Shown: positions 26,471-35,324 of the stretch, in pieces | Position numbering within the stretch: position 1 is the stretch's first letter | Layout: the number at the start of each line of letters is the position of its first letter | Assembly (NCBI RefSeq): GCF_000175575.2 | Contig: NZ_CP005986.1 | Coordinates: 2,685,001-2,749,000 of the forward strand | From: Acidithiobacillus caldus ATCC 51756 | Lineage (GTDB): Bacteria > Pseudomonadota > Gammaproteobacteria > Acidithiobacillales > Acidithiobacillaceae | Reading direction: 5' to 3' | Length of the DNA stretch: 64,000 nt | Translations under genes and position numbers: made by a program | The notes under the pieces: generated by a model | The model's database searches: none | Told to the model about the DNA's origin: nothing | The model's input: only the letters and a program-made list of their open reading frames with translations

Positions 26471-27106
26471 GTGAAGCGGCAGGCTCGCGGCAGGCGAGGA
26501 TTCCTGCGGGATCTGCGGGCCCGTGCCCCGTGGTCTGCGTACTTTGGCCTGAGCGCCAGAGATCTGGATCGACTCTTTCCTTGGCTGCTCTTGTCAAGCC
26601 TCGGCCTTGGCGGCATCTTCCTCTTCGTCCGGGACGTGGGACTGCTGCACGTGCCGCGCGTGCCGCCCATTTCTTCCTACGTTCAGATAGACCTGGTCTC
26701 CGCACCCGCTGAAGCGACAGGCACGCCTGCTTTGCCCATGCCGACGCGCGGGCCGGGCCTCCCCGTGGTGCGGGCCCCCGCAACGCGAGCCCCCAGCACG
26801 GCGCAATCCGATCCCAAAGCGCAGCTCGCCGCCTATCTGCTGGCCTGGGAGCGACGGGTGGCCGAGGTCGCCGGGGCCAGCCTCGCCGGGCACAGCATAC
26901 CTCAGGGTCGGCTGATCGTGGCCATCACCATCGATCCCACTGGGCAACTGCGTCGGGTGGAGATCCTGCGCGGTCAACAGCACCGCGATCTCGTCCTGGC
27001 TGTGGAAAGCATCCTGCAACAGGCAGCACCCTTCCCCCCCCTGCCACCATCGTGGCAGCACCCGCCGCAGGAACTGCGCATCGTGCGCACCTGGAACTTC
27101 GAGTAA
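26471..27106 (+). CDS. TonB-like C-terminal domain protein
   Basis: A 211-residue protein with a membrane helix near residues 35-55 (LFPWLLLSSLGLGGIFLFV), a Pro/Ala-rich periplasmic linker and a TonB C-terminal-type domain (AYLLAWERRVAEVA, GRLIVAITIDPTGQLRRVEIL, SILQQAAPFPPLP). TonB proteins pass energy from ExbBD to outer-membrane receptors; no exbBD is adjacent. The linker lacks the usual long Pro-Lys runs. It starts at GTG 26471, downstream of hemB, and may be co-transcribed with it. Confidence 0.75.
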   Translation: MKRQARGRRGFLRDLRARAPWSAYFGLSARDLDRLFPWLLLSSLGLGGIFLFVRDVGLLHVPRVPPISSYVQIDLVSAPAEATGTPALPMPTRGPGLPVVRAPATRAPSTAQSDPKAQLAAYLLAWERRVAEVAGASLAGHSIPQGRLIVAITIDPTGQLRRVEILRGQQHRDLVLAVESILQQAAPFPPLPPSWQHPPQELRIVRTWNFE

Positions 27107-27166
27107 CGCAGGACGCCCGATACAGCCCGAATCGACCTCCCCTCACCCTTGGCCCGCACCCAGAAC

Positions 27167-28426
27167 CTAGGGCAGGGCCGCCGACCAGGCCAAGGCATCC
27201 AGGCTCAAACCTCCCAGAATGCCGGGCGGGATGCCCAGACGTCCACAGAGTTCCTGAGCGATCTCCTCGTCCTGGCGTTCCGTGGCCTCCACCAGGGCGA
27301 GAATCTGACCATCCTCCCCACGCCGCGTCAACAATGCATCGCGCAGAGTGTCGGGCAGATGCAGTTCCTGCAGCAGGTCGGTCATGGGCTGATCCACGAG
27401 CGCGTCCAGCAGGGACAGCATACCCACGAGGAAGCTGCGATGCAGTGCCGCGGGATGCTGGTCGAGTGTAACGGAGTGCTCCCGGAGGATTTCGGCGAGT
27501 CGGGCGCGTGTGCTGGCCTGCAGCGCCAGGGAGGCTTTTGCCGGCCCTTGATTGGTGAACATCAGCAGGGTGAGCCAACGCTGTAGGGGCTGACGCCCCA
27601 GCAGAACGAGCGCGCGGCGGATGCTGTCGATGTCCTCACCGCGGCGCAGACCCGCAGAATTGAGATAGCGCAGCAACTGGTACGACAGGGCAGGATCGCG
27701 GCGGAACCCTTCCTCGATTTCCGCCAGCGGCCCTTCGGCAGCAAGTAGATTGAGGAGGTGAAACACCACCCGTTGCTGGCTGGTCAGTTTTTTGCCGGAG
27801 ACGATTTCCGGGCGCATGAAGTAATAGCCCTGGGCATAATCAAAGCCGGCCTCAAAACACTGTTGCGCCAGCACCCGAGTCTCCACCCGGGTTGCCACGG
27901 TCGCCAGGTGCGCGGTGACACCACCGCCCCGCCGGATGAGGGTGAGGGCTCGCTGCCAGTCTGCCGGAGCGGTCTCGTACAGATCGATCTTCACATAATC
28001 CATCAACGGCAGGAGGGCCAACTGCCAGGACACGCCAGAAAAGCGATCCAGGGCAAGGCGAAAGCCGTGTTTTTTGAGGGCAAGGATCTTATCGAGAAAT
28101 TCCTTGCCCGGTGCCACCGCCAAGGTGAATTCCGGGACGATCTGTCGCGCCGGAAACAGTTCGAGGCTTTTTTCATCAAACAGCCCGTCGGTGAAATTCA
28201 CGAAAGCCGGTTTGCCGCCAAGCAGGGAGTCCACGGGGAACCAGCTGAAGGCCTTGACCAGAACCCGGGCCGAGGCCAGAAAGGGATCGGCCAGAATCGT
28301 TTCGCTATCGCGTGCGAAGAGCTCATAGGCGATGATCTCACCCTGGCGGCCAAGGATGGCTTGTCGGGCAATGCGTTCGGTACCGGAGAGCGCTGTATCC
28401 TCGGATATTTCGGGCAGCTTTGACAT
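27167..28426 (-). CDS. EAL-HDOD protein (YuxH type), probably catalytically inactive EAL
   Basis: A 419-residue signalling protein. The N-terminal half (about 15-205) resembles an EAL domain: IAYELFARD stands where E-A/V-L is expected, with FVNFTDGLFDE, YVKIDLYE and QGYYFMRPEI later. Several metal-binding acidic residues of active phosphodiesterases seem altered, as is usual in YuxH-type proteins. The C-terminal half (about 215-400) is an HDOD domain (SYQLLRYLNSAGLRR, IRRALVLLGRQPLQRWLTLL). It probably acts by protein interaction or by sensing cyclic di-GMP. The gene is convergent with the TonB-like gene. ATG 28426 is chosen as start. Confidence 0.82.
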   Translation of the reverse strand: MSKLPEISEDTALSGTERIARQAILGRQGEIIAYELFARDSETILADPFLASARVLVKAFSWFPVDSLLGGKPAFVNFTDGLFDEKSLELFPARQIVPEFTLAVAPGKEFLDKILALKKHGFRLALDRFSGVSWQLALLPLMDYVKIDLYETAPADWQRALTLIRRGGGVTAHLATVATRVETRVLAQQCFEAGFDYAQGYYFMRPEIVSGKKLTSQQRVVFHLLNLLAAEGPLAEIEEGFRRDPALSYQLLRYLNSAGLRRGEDIDSIRRALVLLGRQPLQRWLTLLMFTNQGPAKASLALQASTRARLAEILREHSVTLDQHPAALHRSFLVGMLSLLDALVDQPMTDLLQELHLPDTLRDALLTRRGEDGQILALVEATERQDEEIAQELCGRLGIPPGILGGLSLDALAWSAALP

Positions 28427-28528
28427 CGTGGAAGGATAATTGGACTCAGGTGCAGTGAGGTGAGCGGCGCCACAGACTCCGTGGCGGAATGCGGACACGA
28501 TGGGAGATGGTCAAAAAAGTCCGGGATG

Positions 28529-29875
28529 TCAAGGTTCGGCTTTCGGCGCAGCCAAGGCCTCGCGCTCCAGGGCCTCGAGGCTTCGGGCACTGCTCTCGAC
28601 CGCAAAACGGGCCGTGATGACGCGCCCAAGCCATGCCACCGCCGCCACCCCCGTGAGGAGCAACGGGACACCCAGGTGCTGCTCCAGGATCGGAAAAAGG
28701 ACGGCCGAGAAAACCGCACCCAGGCGCGAAACGGAAGTGGCGAGGCCGGCCACGCTCGCCCGCCACTCCGTGGGAAAAATCTCTACGGCAAGGGCAAAGA
28801 TGGTCACCGCCGGCCCCAGCCCAAGGCCAAGGGCATAAAGTGTACTCCCAAGGAAAAGGACTGCCACCGAAGGCAGGGCAACACCGAGGGCGAAGATGAC
28901 AAGACCCGCGGCCATCAGCGCAAAACCTTTTTTCTGCAGGGGGATACGACCGACCCAATCGATGCGCGGCAGGATGTGGACGATGGCGGCAGCAGTCACC
29001 AGTTCGAAGAGGAGATTGATCCCTGCGGCCGCCGTATCGCTGCTGGCCACCTGGGTACTGCGCAGCACGCTCGGGAGGTAAAGCGCAATCCCGAGACTCA
29101 CCACGTCCAGGCAAAACCAGGGGAGGATGCCGAGGGTCAGGCGACGGCGCCATACCCGTCTCTGCCACAACGGCGCCAGCGGCATGCGTTGGACGCCAAA
29201 TTCGCGCAGGCGGTCGCGCAGAGCGTCTCCGTCCAGGGCCGGTTCGAGTTCGCGCAGGGCATGCGCCGCCGCTTCCGGCCGACCTTGCCGCAGTAACCAG
29301 CGGGGTGACTCGGGAAGGCGGCGGCGCAGCCACAGAAGGCCCAGCGCCGGCACCACCGCACTGGCCAACATCCAGCGCCAGGAATCCGTTCCCAGGGACA
29401 ACAACGCCAAGCCCAAAGCGGTGGAAAAGATGGCACCACCAAACCAGGCCAGATTGACCCAGGCAAAGCCGCGACCACGGCTCGCCGTAGCACTGTATTC
29501 GGCAACGATGGTGGCCACCAGAGGATAATCGAGACCGATGGCAAGACCCGTAATGAAACGGCCGAGGAGCAAGGTTCCAAGGTCCGGACTGAGGGCACTG
29601 ACCAGCGCCCCGAGCAAATACAGCGCGACATTGGGAAGCAGCAGACGCTGGCGACCAAAACGGTCCGTCACCCACCCACCCGCGAGACCGCCCACCAGAG
29701 AGCCCAGCAGGGCCATGGCCATGAGGGTGCCCACATCCGCTGGGGATGGCTGCCATTGCTGCGTCAGGGGCAGCAGGGCAATGGCGAGAATGCTGAGATC
29801 AAAGCCATCCAGAAACATGCCCAGAGTGGCCGCCCACAAGGCCCGGGTATGCTTTCCCCGCACTGGCGCCCTCAT
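28529..29875 (-). CDS. MFS transporter, sugar/metabolite-type
   Basis: A 448-residue twelve-helix major facilitator. The loop 2-3 signature is GGWVTDRFGRQRLLLPN, and the family motif PESPRWLL follows helix 6, as in the sugar-porter and aromatic-acid/osmolyte families. FLDGFDLSILAIALLPL in helix 1 resembles the organic-acid symporters. The substrate is not predictable. It is located 9 bases downstream of the hemolysin III-type gene and in the same direction, so the two may form an operon. Confidence 0.85.
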   Translation of the reverse strand: MRAPVRGKHTRALWAATLGMFLDGFDLSILAIALLPLTQQWQPSPADVGTLMAMALLGSLVGGLAGGWVTDRFGRQRLLLPNVALYLLGALVSALSPDLGTLLLGRFITGLAIGLDYPLVATIVAEYSATASRGRGFAWVNLAWFGGAIFSTALGLALLSLGTDSWRWMLASAVVPALGLLWLRRRLPESPRWLLRQGRPEAAAHALRELEPALDGDALRDRLREFGVQRMPLAPLWQRRVWRRRLTLGILPWFCLDVVSLGIALYLPSVLRSTQVASSDTAAAGINLLFELVTAAAIVHILPRIDWVGRIPLQKKGFALMAAGLVIFALGVALPSVAVLFLGSTLYALGLGLGPAVTIFALAVEIFPTEWRASVAGLATSVSRLGAVFSAVLFPILEQHLGVPLLLTGVAAVAWLGRVITARFAVESSARSLEALEREALAAPKAEP

Positions 29876-29884
29876 CCTCGGCCC

Positions 29885-30517
29885 TCAGCTGCCTACGGCA
29901 AGCCAGATACCCCAGAATTGCAGGGCGGTACCTGCCAGAACGAAGAGGTGCCAGATACCGTGAAAATAGCGTCGCGCATCCATCACAAAGAAAACCACAC
30001 CAGCCGTGTACGCCAGCCCACCCGCCCCGAGATACCACAGAGAAAGGCTGGGAGCCGCCCGATAGAGAGGGCCAAGCGCCAGCAGAATGAGCCAGCCCAT
30101 GAGGAGATACCACCACAGGGACAAGCCCGCAAAACGCTCGCGAAAACGCCACAGGAGCAGGGTGCCGGCGAGGGCCAGCAGCCACTCCACGACAAAAAGC
30201 CCCCAACCGAGAGGCCCGCGCAGCATCAGGAGACTCACCGGCGTATAGGTGCCGGCAATGAGACCGTAGATGGCGGTGCGGTCCAGCAGCTGCAGGCGCG
30301 CTTTCTGCGGCCCGCTGCTCCAGGCGTGATAAAGGAGGGAGCTCAGATAGAGCAGGGCCGCGGTGACCAAAAAGAGGCCCAGGGCCAGAAGCGCCCGCGT
30401 CGACAGTACCGACCAGTTGGGCACGATCAGTGCGGCAAAGGCGGCCAGCGCCAGTCCCACACCCGCACCGTGGGACACGGCGTTGACCTGCTCTTCCCTG
30501 GTGGATTGCTCCCGCAT
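29885..30517 (-). CDS. hemolysin III / PAQR-family membrane protein (YqfA-like)
   Basis: A 210-residue seven-helix protein. Conserved PAQR elements are REEQVNAVSHGAGVGLA near the N-terminus, SSLLYHAWS, RTAIYGLIAGTYTPVSL and HGIWHLFVLAGTALQF, including the histidines thought to bind metal. Bacterial members are named hemolysin III after a Bacillus protein, but their function is unclear. It is divergent from the copA promoter. Confidence 0.88.
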   Translation of the reverse strand: MREQSTREEQVNAVSHGAGVGLALAAFAALIVPNWSVLSTRALLALGLFLVTAALLYLSSLLYHAWSSGPQKARLQLLDRTAIYGLIAGTYTPVSLLMLRGPLGWGLFVVEWLLALAGTLLLWRFRERFAGLSLWWYLLMGWLILLALGPLYRAAPSLSLWYLGAGGLAYTAGVVFFVMDARRYFHGIWHLFVLAGTALQFWGIWLAVGS

Positions 30518-30747
30518 CGCCGTACCCCCGTCGCCCTGTCCACCGCGGTTATATCAGCCGCTGGACATCGAGGCAATCGGCCTTGAGTCCAACGGTGTAC
30601 GCAACTATCGCCGCGGGGCGGGCAATGGCATCGGGGTGGCACAGCCAGTGTAGCCCCCGTAGTTTGCGATGACTTGCCGCCGGCTGGACCCGAAGGCGTC
30701 GGCCGTGTACACCTGTGGGGGTCGAGGAGGATGGGGTGTTTGGGCTC

Positions 30748-30778
30748 TTGACTCTACAGTGCTTTGTAGGATTGAAAA
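30748..30778 (+). promoter_or_regulatory. CueR/MerR-type promoter of copA
   Basis: TTGACT (30748-30753) and TGAAAA (30773-30778) are separated by 19 bases, the long spacer typical of MerR-family promoters. The spacer holds a dyad, CTACA-GTGCTT-TGTAG, resembling CueR operators. No cueR-like gene is in the window, so the regulator must be elsewhere. It lies 30 bases before the copA ATG. Confidence 0.75.
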
Positions 30779-30809
30779 TACGACCGTGGTGGGCTGTGTG
30801 GAGCACGAC

Positions 30810-33305
30810 ATGAGCGAAGAAAACCTGGAGCGGCTGGACATTGGCGTTCGCGGCATGACCTGCGCCTCCTGCAGCAGCCGCGTGGAGCGGGCCTTGGGAC
30901 GCCTTCCCGGTGTGCAGTCGGCGCAGGTGAACCTGGCCACGGAGCGCGCCGAAGTACATTTCAGCCCCGGTCAACAGTCCGCCTCCGCCCTGGTGGCTGC
31001 GGTCCAGGCCAGCGGTTATGAGCCCATGGTGGAGGAGGCGGAGATTGCGGTGGGCGGGATGACCTGCGCGTCCTGCGTCGGACGGGTCGAACGCGCCTTG
31101 CGCCGCCAGCCGGGGATCCTGGAAGCCAGCGTGAATCTGGCCACCGAAAAAGCCGTGGTGCGCTATCTACCCACCATGATCCAAGGCGCAGATATGCTCG
31201 CCGCCATCCGCAAGGCGGGATACACGGCAAGCCTGGCCAGTGCGGCCGCTGGCCAGGGTGCCGCCCGGCGCCCCGGGAGGGAGACCACGGCACGATCCCT
31301 GTGGCTGGCCGTGGGGACAGCGCTCATCGTGCTCTTTCTTGCCATGGTGCCGCCCTGGTGGCCGAGTCTGCAGCAGTTCATGAACTCTGTCCAACCCTTC
31401 CCTGGGGCCTGGGACTGGCTGCAGATGCTCCTGACGACCTTTGTCCTGTTCGGTCCGGGGCGGCGTTTTTTTCGTGCCGGTTGGGTCGCGTATCGTCACC
31501 TCGCTCCGGACATGAATGCCCTGGTGGCCACGGGAACCGGGGCCGCCTGGCTCTATAGCTTGCTCGTGCTGCTCGTCCCGTCGATCTTTCCGGAGGCAGC
31601 GCGGCATGTCTATTTCGATTCTGCCGCCGTCGTGATCGCCGCCATCCTCGTCGGTAAATATCTCGAGGCAGCGGCCAAGGACCGCAGTGCCGCGGCCATT
31701 GCCCAGCTGGCCCGACTACAGGTCCGCAGCGCCGCGCTCCTGGACGAGACCGGCCAGACCCACGAGATTCCCATTGCCGAACTACAGCCCGGGCAGCGGG
31801 TGCTGGTGCGTCCCGGCGAGCGCATCCCCGTGGACGGACGGGTGCTGGAGGGTCGAGCCGAGGTGGACGAGGCCATGCTAACCGGTGAACCGTTGCCGCA
31901 AAATCGCCGACCGGGCGACAGCGTGGTGGGCGGCACCCTGTGTCGCGACGGTCGCCTGATCATCGAGGTCTCGGCGCGGGCCGGCGATACCGTTCTCGCC
32001 CAGATCATCCGCCTGGTGGAGAATGCCCAGGGCGGCAAACTGCCTATCCAGGGTCTTGCGGATCGGGTTGTGCGGGTCTTCACACCGCTGGTGCTGCTCA
32101 CCGCCGCCCTCAGCTTTGGCGCCTGGCTGACGCTGACGGGTGATCTCAGTCAGGCATTGGTCGCCGCGGTGGCCGTGCTGGTGGTCGCCTGTCCCTGCGC
32201 CATGGGCCTTGCGACTCCGGCGGCCGTGCTCGTCGGTACCGGACGAGCGGCGGAGCTGGGGGTGCTGTTCCGTTCCGGCGAGGCTGTGGAGCACCTGGCT
32301 CGCGCCGATACCCTGATCTTTGACAAGACCGGCACCTTGACCACCGGTCGTCCAAGGCTCGTGGCCATTCACGGGGCGGACCCAGATCGTGCCCTGACGC
32401 TTGCGGCAGCGGCAGAGCAGGGCTCGGAACACCCTCTGGGACAGGCCCTGCTGGAGGCGGCGCAGGAACGGCGCTTGCACCTGCCACCACTCCAGGACTT
32501 TCAAGCCCTGCCCGGTCTCGGCCTACGGGCGCGGGTGGAGAACCGTGACGTGGTGCTGGGCTCCGCCGAGTTCCTGCGCAGCGAGGGCATTACCGTGGAC
32601 GAGGAAAATGGGCAGACGGTCGCAGAAGCAGAGGCCCAGGGTGCCATCCATCTGGCAGTGGACCGGCAATTCTGGGGCACCTTCCGCTTTGCCGACCCGC
32701 TGCGCCCGGAAGCGGCCCGCGTGGTGGAGGCACTCCGTCGCCGCGGCTTCGTACTCTGGATGATCACCGGAGATGCGGCAGGCACGGCAAGCAAGGTGGC
32801 CCGTGATGTGGGTATCGAACACTGGTACGCGGGGGTCCTACCCCAGGACAAGGCGAAGTACCTGCGGGAGCTGCGTGGTGCTGGCAAGAAGATCGCTTTC
32901 GTCGGGGACGGCATCAACGACGCCCCCGCCCTGGCCACGGCCGATGTCGGCATTGCCCTGGCCAGTGCTACGGACATAGCCCGGGCGGCGGCCGATGTGA
33001 CCCTGACCCATGGACGACTGGAGGCCGTGGTGACTGCCGTCGATCTGGCTCGTCGCACTCTGGCTGTCATCCGGGGAAATCTGTTCTGGGCCTTCTTCTA
33101 CAATGTCCTCCTGATTCCCGTGGCGGCAGGGCTTGCGGCACCCTGGGGGCTTACCCTGAATCCCATAGCGGCGGGAGTGGCCATGGCCCTGTCCTCGGTC
33201 TTCGTCCTCAGCAATAGCCTGCGGCTGCGGCGGCTGCCGCCTTTCCCGGAGGTGCGCCCGGCGGCGAATAGCCCGCCCGCAAGGACCCTGGAGCGGTATC
33301 CGTAG
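30810..33305 (+). CDS. copA: copper-translocating P-type ATPase
   Basis: An 831-residue P1B-1 ATPase exporting Cu(I) from the cytoplasm. Two N-terminal heavy-metal-associated domains each carry GMTCASC (near residues 15 and 83). The membrane metal site is the CPC in [13 protein letters not shown], the phosphorylation site is DKTGTLT, the nucleotide-domain HP motif is EHPLGQ, and the hinge is [11 protein letters not shown]. The actuator domain has the LTGEP loop. ATG 30810 gives a standard N-terminus. A copZ-like chaperone follows after 66 bases and they are probably co-transcribed. Confidence 0.96.
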   Translation: MSEENLERLDIGVRGMTCASCSSRVERALGRLPGVQSAQVNLATERAEVHFSPGQQSASALVAAVQASGYEPMVEEAEIAVGGMTCASCVGRVERALRRQPGILEASVNLATEKAVVRYLPTMIQGADMLAAIRKAGYTASLASAAAGQGAARRPGRETTARSLWLAVGTALIVLFLAMVPPWWPSLQQFMNSVQPFPGAWDWLQMLLTTFVLFGPGRRFFRAGWVAYRHLAPDMNALVATGTGAAWLYSLLVLLVPSIFPEAARHVYFDSAAVVIAAILVGKYLEAAAKDRSAAAIAQLARLQVRSAALLDETGQTHEIPIAELQPGQRVLVRPGERIPVDGRVLEGRAEVDEAMLTGEPLPQNRRPGDSVVGGTLCRDGRLIIEVSARAGDTVLAQIIRLVENAQGGKLPIQGLADRVVRVFTPLVLLTAALSFGAWLTLTGDLSQALVAAVAVLVVACPCAMGLATPAAVLVGTGRAAELGVLFRSGEAVEHLARADTLIFDKTGTLTTGRPRLVAIHGADPDRALTLAAAAEQGSEHPLGQALLEAAQERRLHLPPLQDFQALPGLGLRARVENRDVVLGSAEFLRSEGITVDEENGQTVAEAEAQGAIHLAVDRQFWGTFRFADPLRPEAARVVEALRRRGFVLWMITGDAAGTASKVARDVGIEHWYAGVLPQDKAKYLRELRGAGKKIAFVGDGINDAPALATADVGIALASATDIARAAADVTLTHGRLEAVVTAVDLARRTLAVIRGNLFWAFFYNVLLIPVAAGLAAPWGLTLNPIAAGVAMALSSVFVLSNSLRLRRLPPFPEVRPAANSPPARTLERYP

Positions 33306-33331
33306 CGAGGCCAAGGCGCGATACTGGTATT

Positions 33332-33359
33332 TTTGACCCGACTATCTTTGACCCGACTA
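33332..33359 (+). repeat. 13-bp direct repeat in the copZ leader
   Basis: TTTGACCCGACTA occurs at 33332-33344 and again at 33347-33359, with a 15-base period. It ends next to the copZ ribosome site (GAGGAGGT). It may be a small duplication; each copy contains a TTGACC that resembles a -35 element. Confidence 0.8.
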
Positions 33360-33371
33360 GAGGAGGTAATC

Positions 33372-33578
33372 GTGCAAACACTGCATTTGAACATCCGTGG
33401 CATGACCTGCAGCCATTGTGTGCGCGCGGTGCGTGAGGCCCTCGAGGCCGTCCCCGGCGTGCATCGGGCCGAGGTCAGCCTCAAGCCATCCCAAGCCACC
33501 GTGCAGGGGGATGTCGACCCCAAGGCCTTACTGGCCGCCGTGGAAGCCGAGGGATACCACGCCGAGATCCAGCCCTGA
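33372..33578 (+). CDS. copZ: copper chaperone, CopZ-like heavy-metal-associated domain protein
   Basis: A 68-residue single HMA domain with the metal motif GMTCSHC near residue 11 and the fold expected of CopZ (LNIRGMTCSHCVRAVREAL, then EAEGYHAEI). It would carry Cu(I) to the CopA N-terminus. GTG 33372 is chosen because a very strong GAGGAGGT sits 4 bases upstream. Adjacency to copA supports the role. Confidence 0.9.
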   Translation: MQTLHLNIRGMTCSHCVRAVREALEAVPGVHRAEVSLKPSQATVQGDVDPKALLAAVEAEGYHAEIQP

Positions 33579-33626
33579 ACCACGTCCGGTCATCGCTGCG
33601 GGCCATGCGCGCCGCTGCGGTTCAGG
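33574..33626. other. long inverted repeat between convergent genes
   Basis: CCTGAACC (33574-33581, spanning the copZ stop) pairs with GGTTCAGG (33619-33626, spanning the neighbouring gene's stop) around a GC-rich loop. There is no T run. It may help stop transcription from both sides. Confidence 0.4.
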
Positions 33627-34341
33627 AGCTGGGTGGGACGATCTGCAGGGCCTCGCCCCAGCGACTGTAGGTGATGGACTCCGTGAGTTGGTAGGGAATA
33701 CCCGCCTGGGCCGCGGTCTCCAGGAGGTGGGCGGCACACAGGTAATGGGGCGCGGTGGCGGCCACCCAGAGGTCGCCCGAGGCCTGCTGTATCGTTCCCA
33801 GTTGCAGCGCTTGGGCGTGGCGCGAAAGGCTGGCGACCCCGGCAGGGCTCAGGGTAAAGGTGTAGCCAATACATTCCTGGCCATCCATGGGACGCGCGGG
33901 CAAGCTTTGCACAGCCCCGAGATAGGGCTCCAGATCCTGCCAGGGAATGGCCTTGGGAATCCGAATGCTGGCCGATTCCTCCCGGAAGGGACCGCCGGGA
34001 GGAGTGGTTCGATACCAGACGCGGTTTCCCAGAGTGATGCTCTGGGCCTGCAGGGTGACGCCCGGCAGAGGCTGCAGACGGGCCTCGACGGAACCGATTT
34101 TCCGCGCGAGGTCCACGGCTCCCGAGGATTCTGCCGAAATGGGCAGCATGGAAGAGCGAACCACCAGGTGAAAGTGGTACGGCGTATCCATGGCCAACTG
34201 GATGGCATCCGCCAACACGGGCGGAATGACCGCCGTCGCCGGAGCGTCGGATGACGTCGCCCCCGCCGCCCCGGCGGAGAGCGGTGCAGACAGCCAGAGG
34301 CTAGCGGCGAGCAGCGAGAGGAGGTGGAAAGCTCGGTTCAC
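33622..34341 (-). CDS. exported protein of unknown function
   Basis: I do not recognise this 239-residue protein. It has a signal peptide (HLLSLLAASLWLSAPLSAGAAG). Its mature part has alternating strands, for example TPYHFHLVVRSSMLP, ITLGNRVWYRTTP and CIGYTFTLSP, reminiscent of periplasmic lipid-carrier (LolA/LppX-like) folds, but this is only an impression from the pattern. Two cysteines (one in GQECIGYTF, one in HYLCAAH) could form a disulfide. It lies 38 bases after the Pro/Gly/His-rich gene on the same strand and convergent with copZ. Confidence 0.65.
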   Translation of the reverse strand: MNRAFHLLSLLAASLWLSAPLSAGAAGATSSDAPATAVIPPVLADAIQLAMDTPYHFHLVVRSSMLPISAESSGAVDLARKIGSVEARLQPLPGVTLQAQSITLGNRVWYRTTPPGGPFREESASIRIPKAIPWQDLEPYLGAVQSLPARPMDGQECIGYTFTLSPAGVASLSRHAQALQLGTIQQASGDLWVAATAPHYLCAAHLLETAAQAGIPYQLTESITYSRWGEALQIVPPSS

Positions 34342-34379
34342 GAAGACTGCCCTCCAAACTCAGGATGCCAAAACCGGAT

Positions 34380-35084
34380 TCAGGGACGCGGCCCACCATG
34401 CGGCCCCATGAAACCGCCCCCATCGCCCGGCCCGTGTTCACCGGGTCCATGCCCGTCCGGCCCAAATCCGTGGGGTCCGTGTCCCTGTCCATGGGGCCCA
34501 GGACCACCGGGATGGGGGCCACCACCGGGATGCGGACCACCCCCAGGACGCGGTCCCTCACCTGGACCACCACGCGGTCCCCCCGGGCCACGGAAGTCCC
34601 GATCCCCGGGGTGACCTTCCCGCTCATGGCCGTGAAATCCAGGGCCGCGCTCCGCCGGCCCAGTAAACTGGAGTCCCCGCTCGTGCCCAGCCCACAGCCA
34701 TCGGCCCGGCGGCGGTCGATACCGCCCCGGTGGCGCCGGTGGTGGCGGGGCCACACCAAGGACGCGAAAGAAACGGTCCGGCGGCGGTGGCGGCGGCGGT
34801 GCGCCGTAGGGCGGTGGCGGTGGCGGTGCCGCGTAATAGCGATAATACAGTTGCGGATAGTACTGCCAGATCACGTACTGGGCATACAGCGGCGCCGGAT
34901 AATAGACGGCATAGCCCGGCGGCGGCGCAAGGTAGACGTACTGCGGAAAGTTGGAAAAGCCAAGGCTGTAGCCTGGCCCCCCCAGGTTCAGTTGCAACTG
35001 AACCTCGGCCGAGGCCGGCGGAACCCCCGCCGCAGCAAGGACGGCCAGTGCCCCGGCCCACAGCAGCGATTTTCTTGGATGCAT
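34380..35084 (-). CDS. exported Pro/Gly/His-rich low-complexity protein
   Basis: A 234-residue exported protein with a signal peptide (SLLWAGALAVLAAAGVPPASA). The mature N-terminus is Tyr- and Pro-rich (YVYLAPPPGYAVYYPAPLY), followed by poly-proline runs and, in the last 90 residues, Gly/Pro/His repeats such as HPGGGPHPGG and GPHGQGHGPHGF. The his-rich tail could bind metal ions, which would fit the nearby copper genes, but this is inference. ATG 35084 is preceded by a strong AGAGGAAGGG. The length of plausible coding sequence and codon pattern support a real gene. Confidence 0.7.
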   Translation of the reverse strand: MHPRKSLLWAGALAVLAAAGVPPASAEVQLQLNLGGPGYSLGFSNFPQYVYLAPPPGYAVYYPAPLYAQYVIWQYYPQLYYRYYAAPPPPPPYGAPPPPPPPDRFFRVLGVAPPPPAPPGRYRPPPGRWLWAGHERGLQFTGPAERGPGFHGHEREGHPGDRDFRGPGGPRGGPGEGPRPGGGPHPGGGPHPGGPGPHGQGHGPHGFGPDGHGPGEHGPGDGGGFMGPHGGPRP

Positions 35085-35324
35085 CCCTTCCTCTCTAGTC
35101 CCGATATCGGGCGGCAGTCGATGGGCATCAGCAGCATTTTTCATGCCAGAACCCGTCCAGCTCCAGTTCAGTCGTCCCTGCGCGGTGCAGGCCCGCAGGT
35201 TCACGCCCCTGACCCACACCAATGCGGGCGGGCCAGACCCGAGTGGGATGCACGGGGCGAAAAAATGTCGTCCGGAAGCGACAGAAAACTCCCCAGCTGC
35301 GGAGCGAACAACTAAAAACCACTT

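Noticed and set aside
25414-26670. 418-codon minus-strand frame opposite hemB
   Set aside because: It is the antisense of a clear hemB gene with all catalytic residues, so it is not coding.
33332-33371. Idea that the copZ leader repeat is a riboswitch
   Set aside because: It is a simple direct duplication and no conserved riboswitch structure can be seen.
34324-34614. Pro-rich plus-strand open frame (many PGP and GPxP units)
   Set aside because: It is the antisense reading of the Gly/Pro/His-rich tail of the exported protein on the minus strand, which has a signal peptide and a strong ribosome site.
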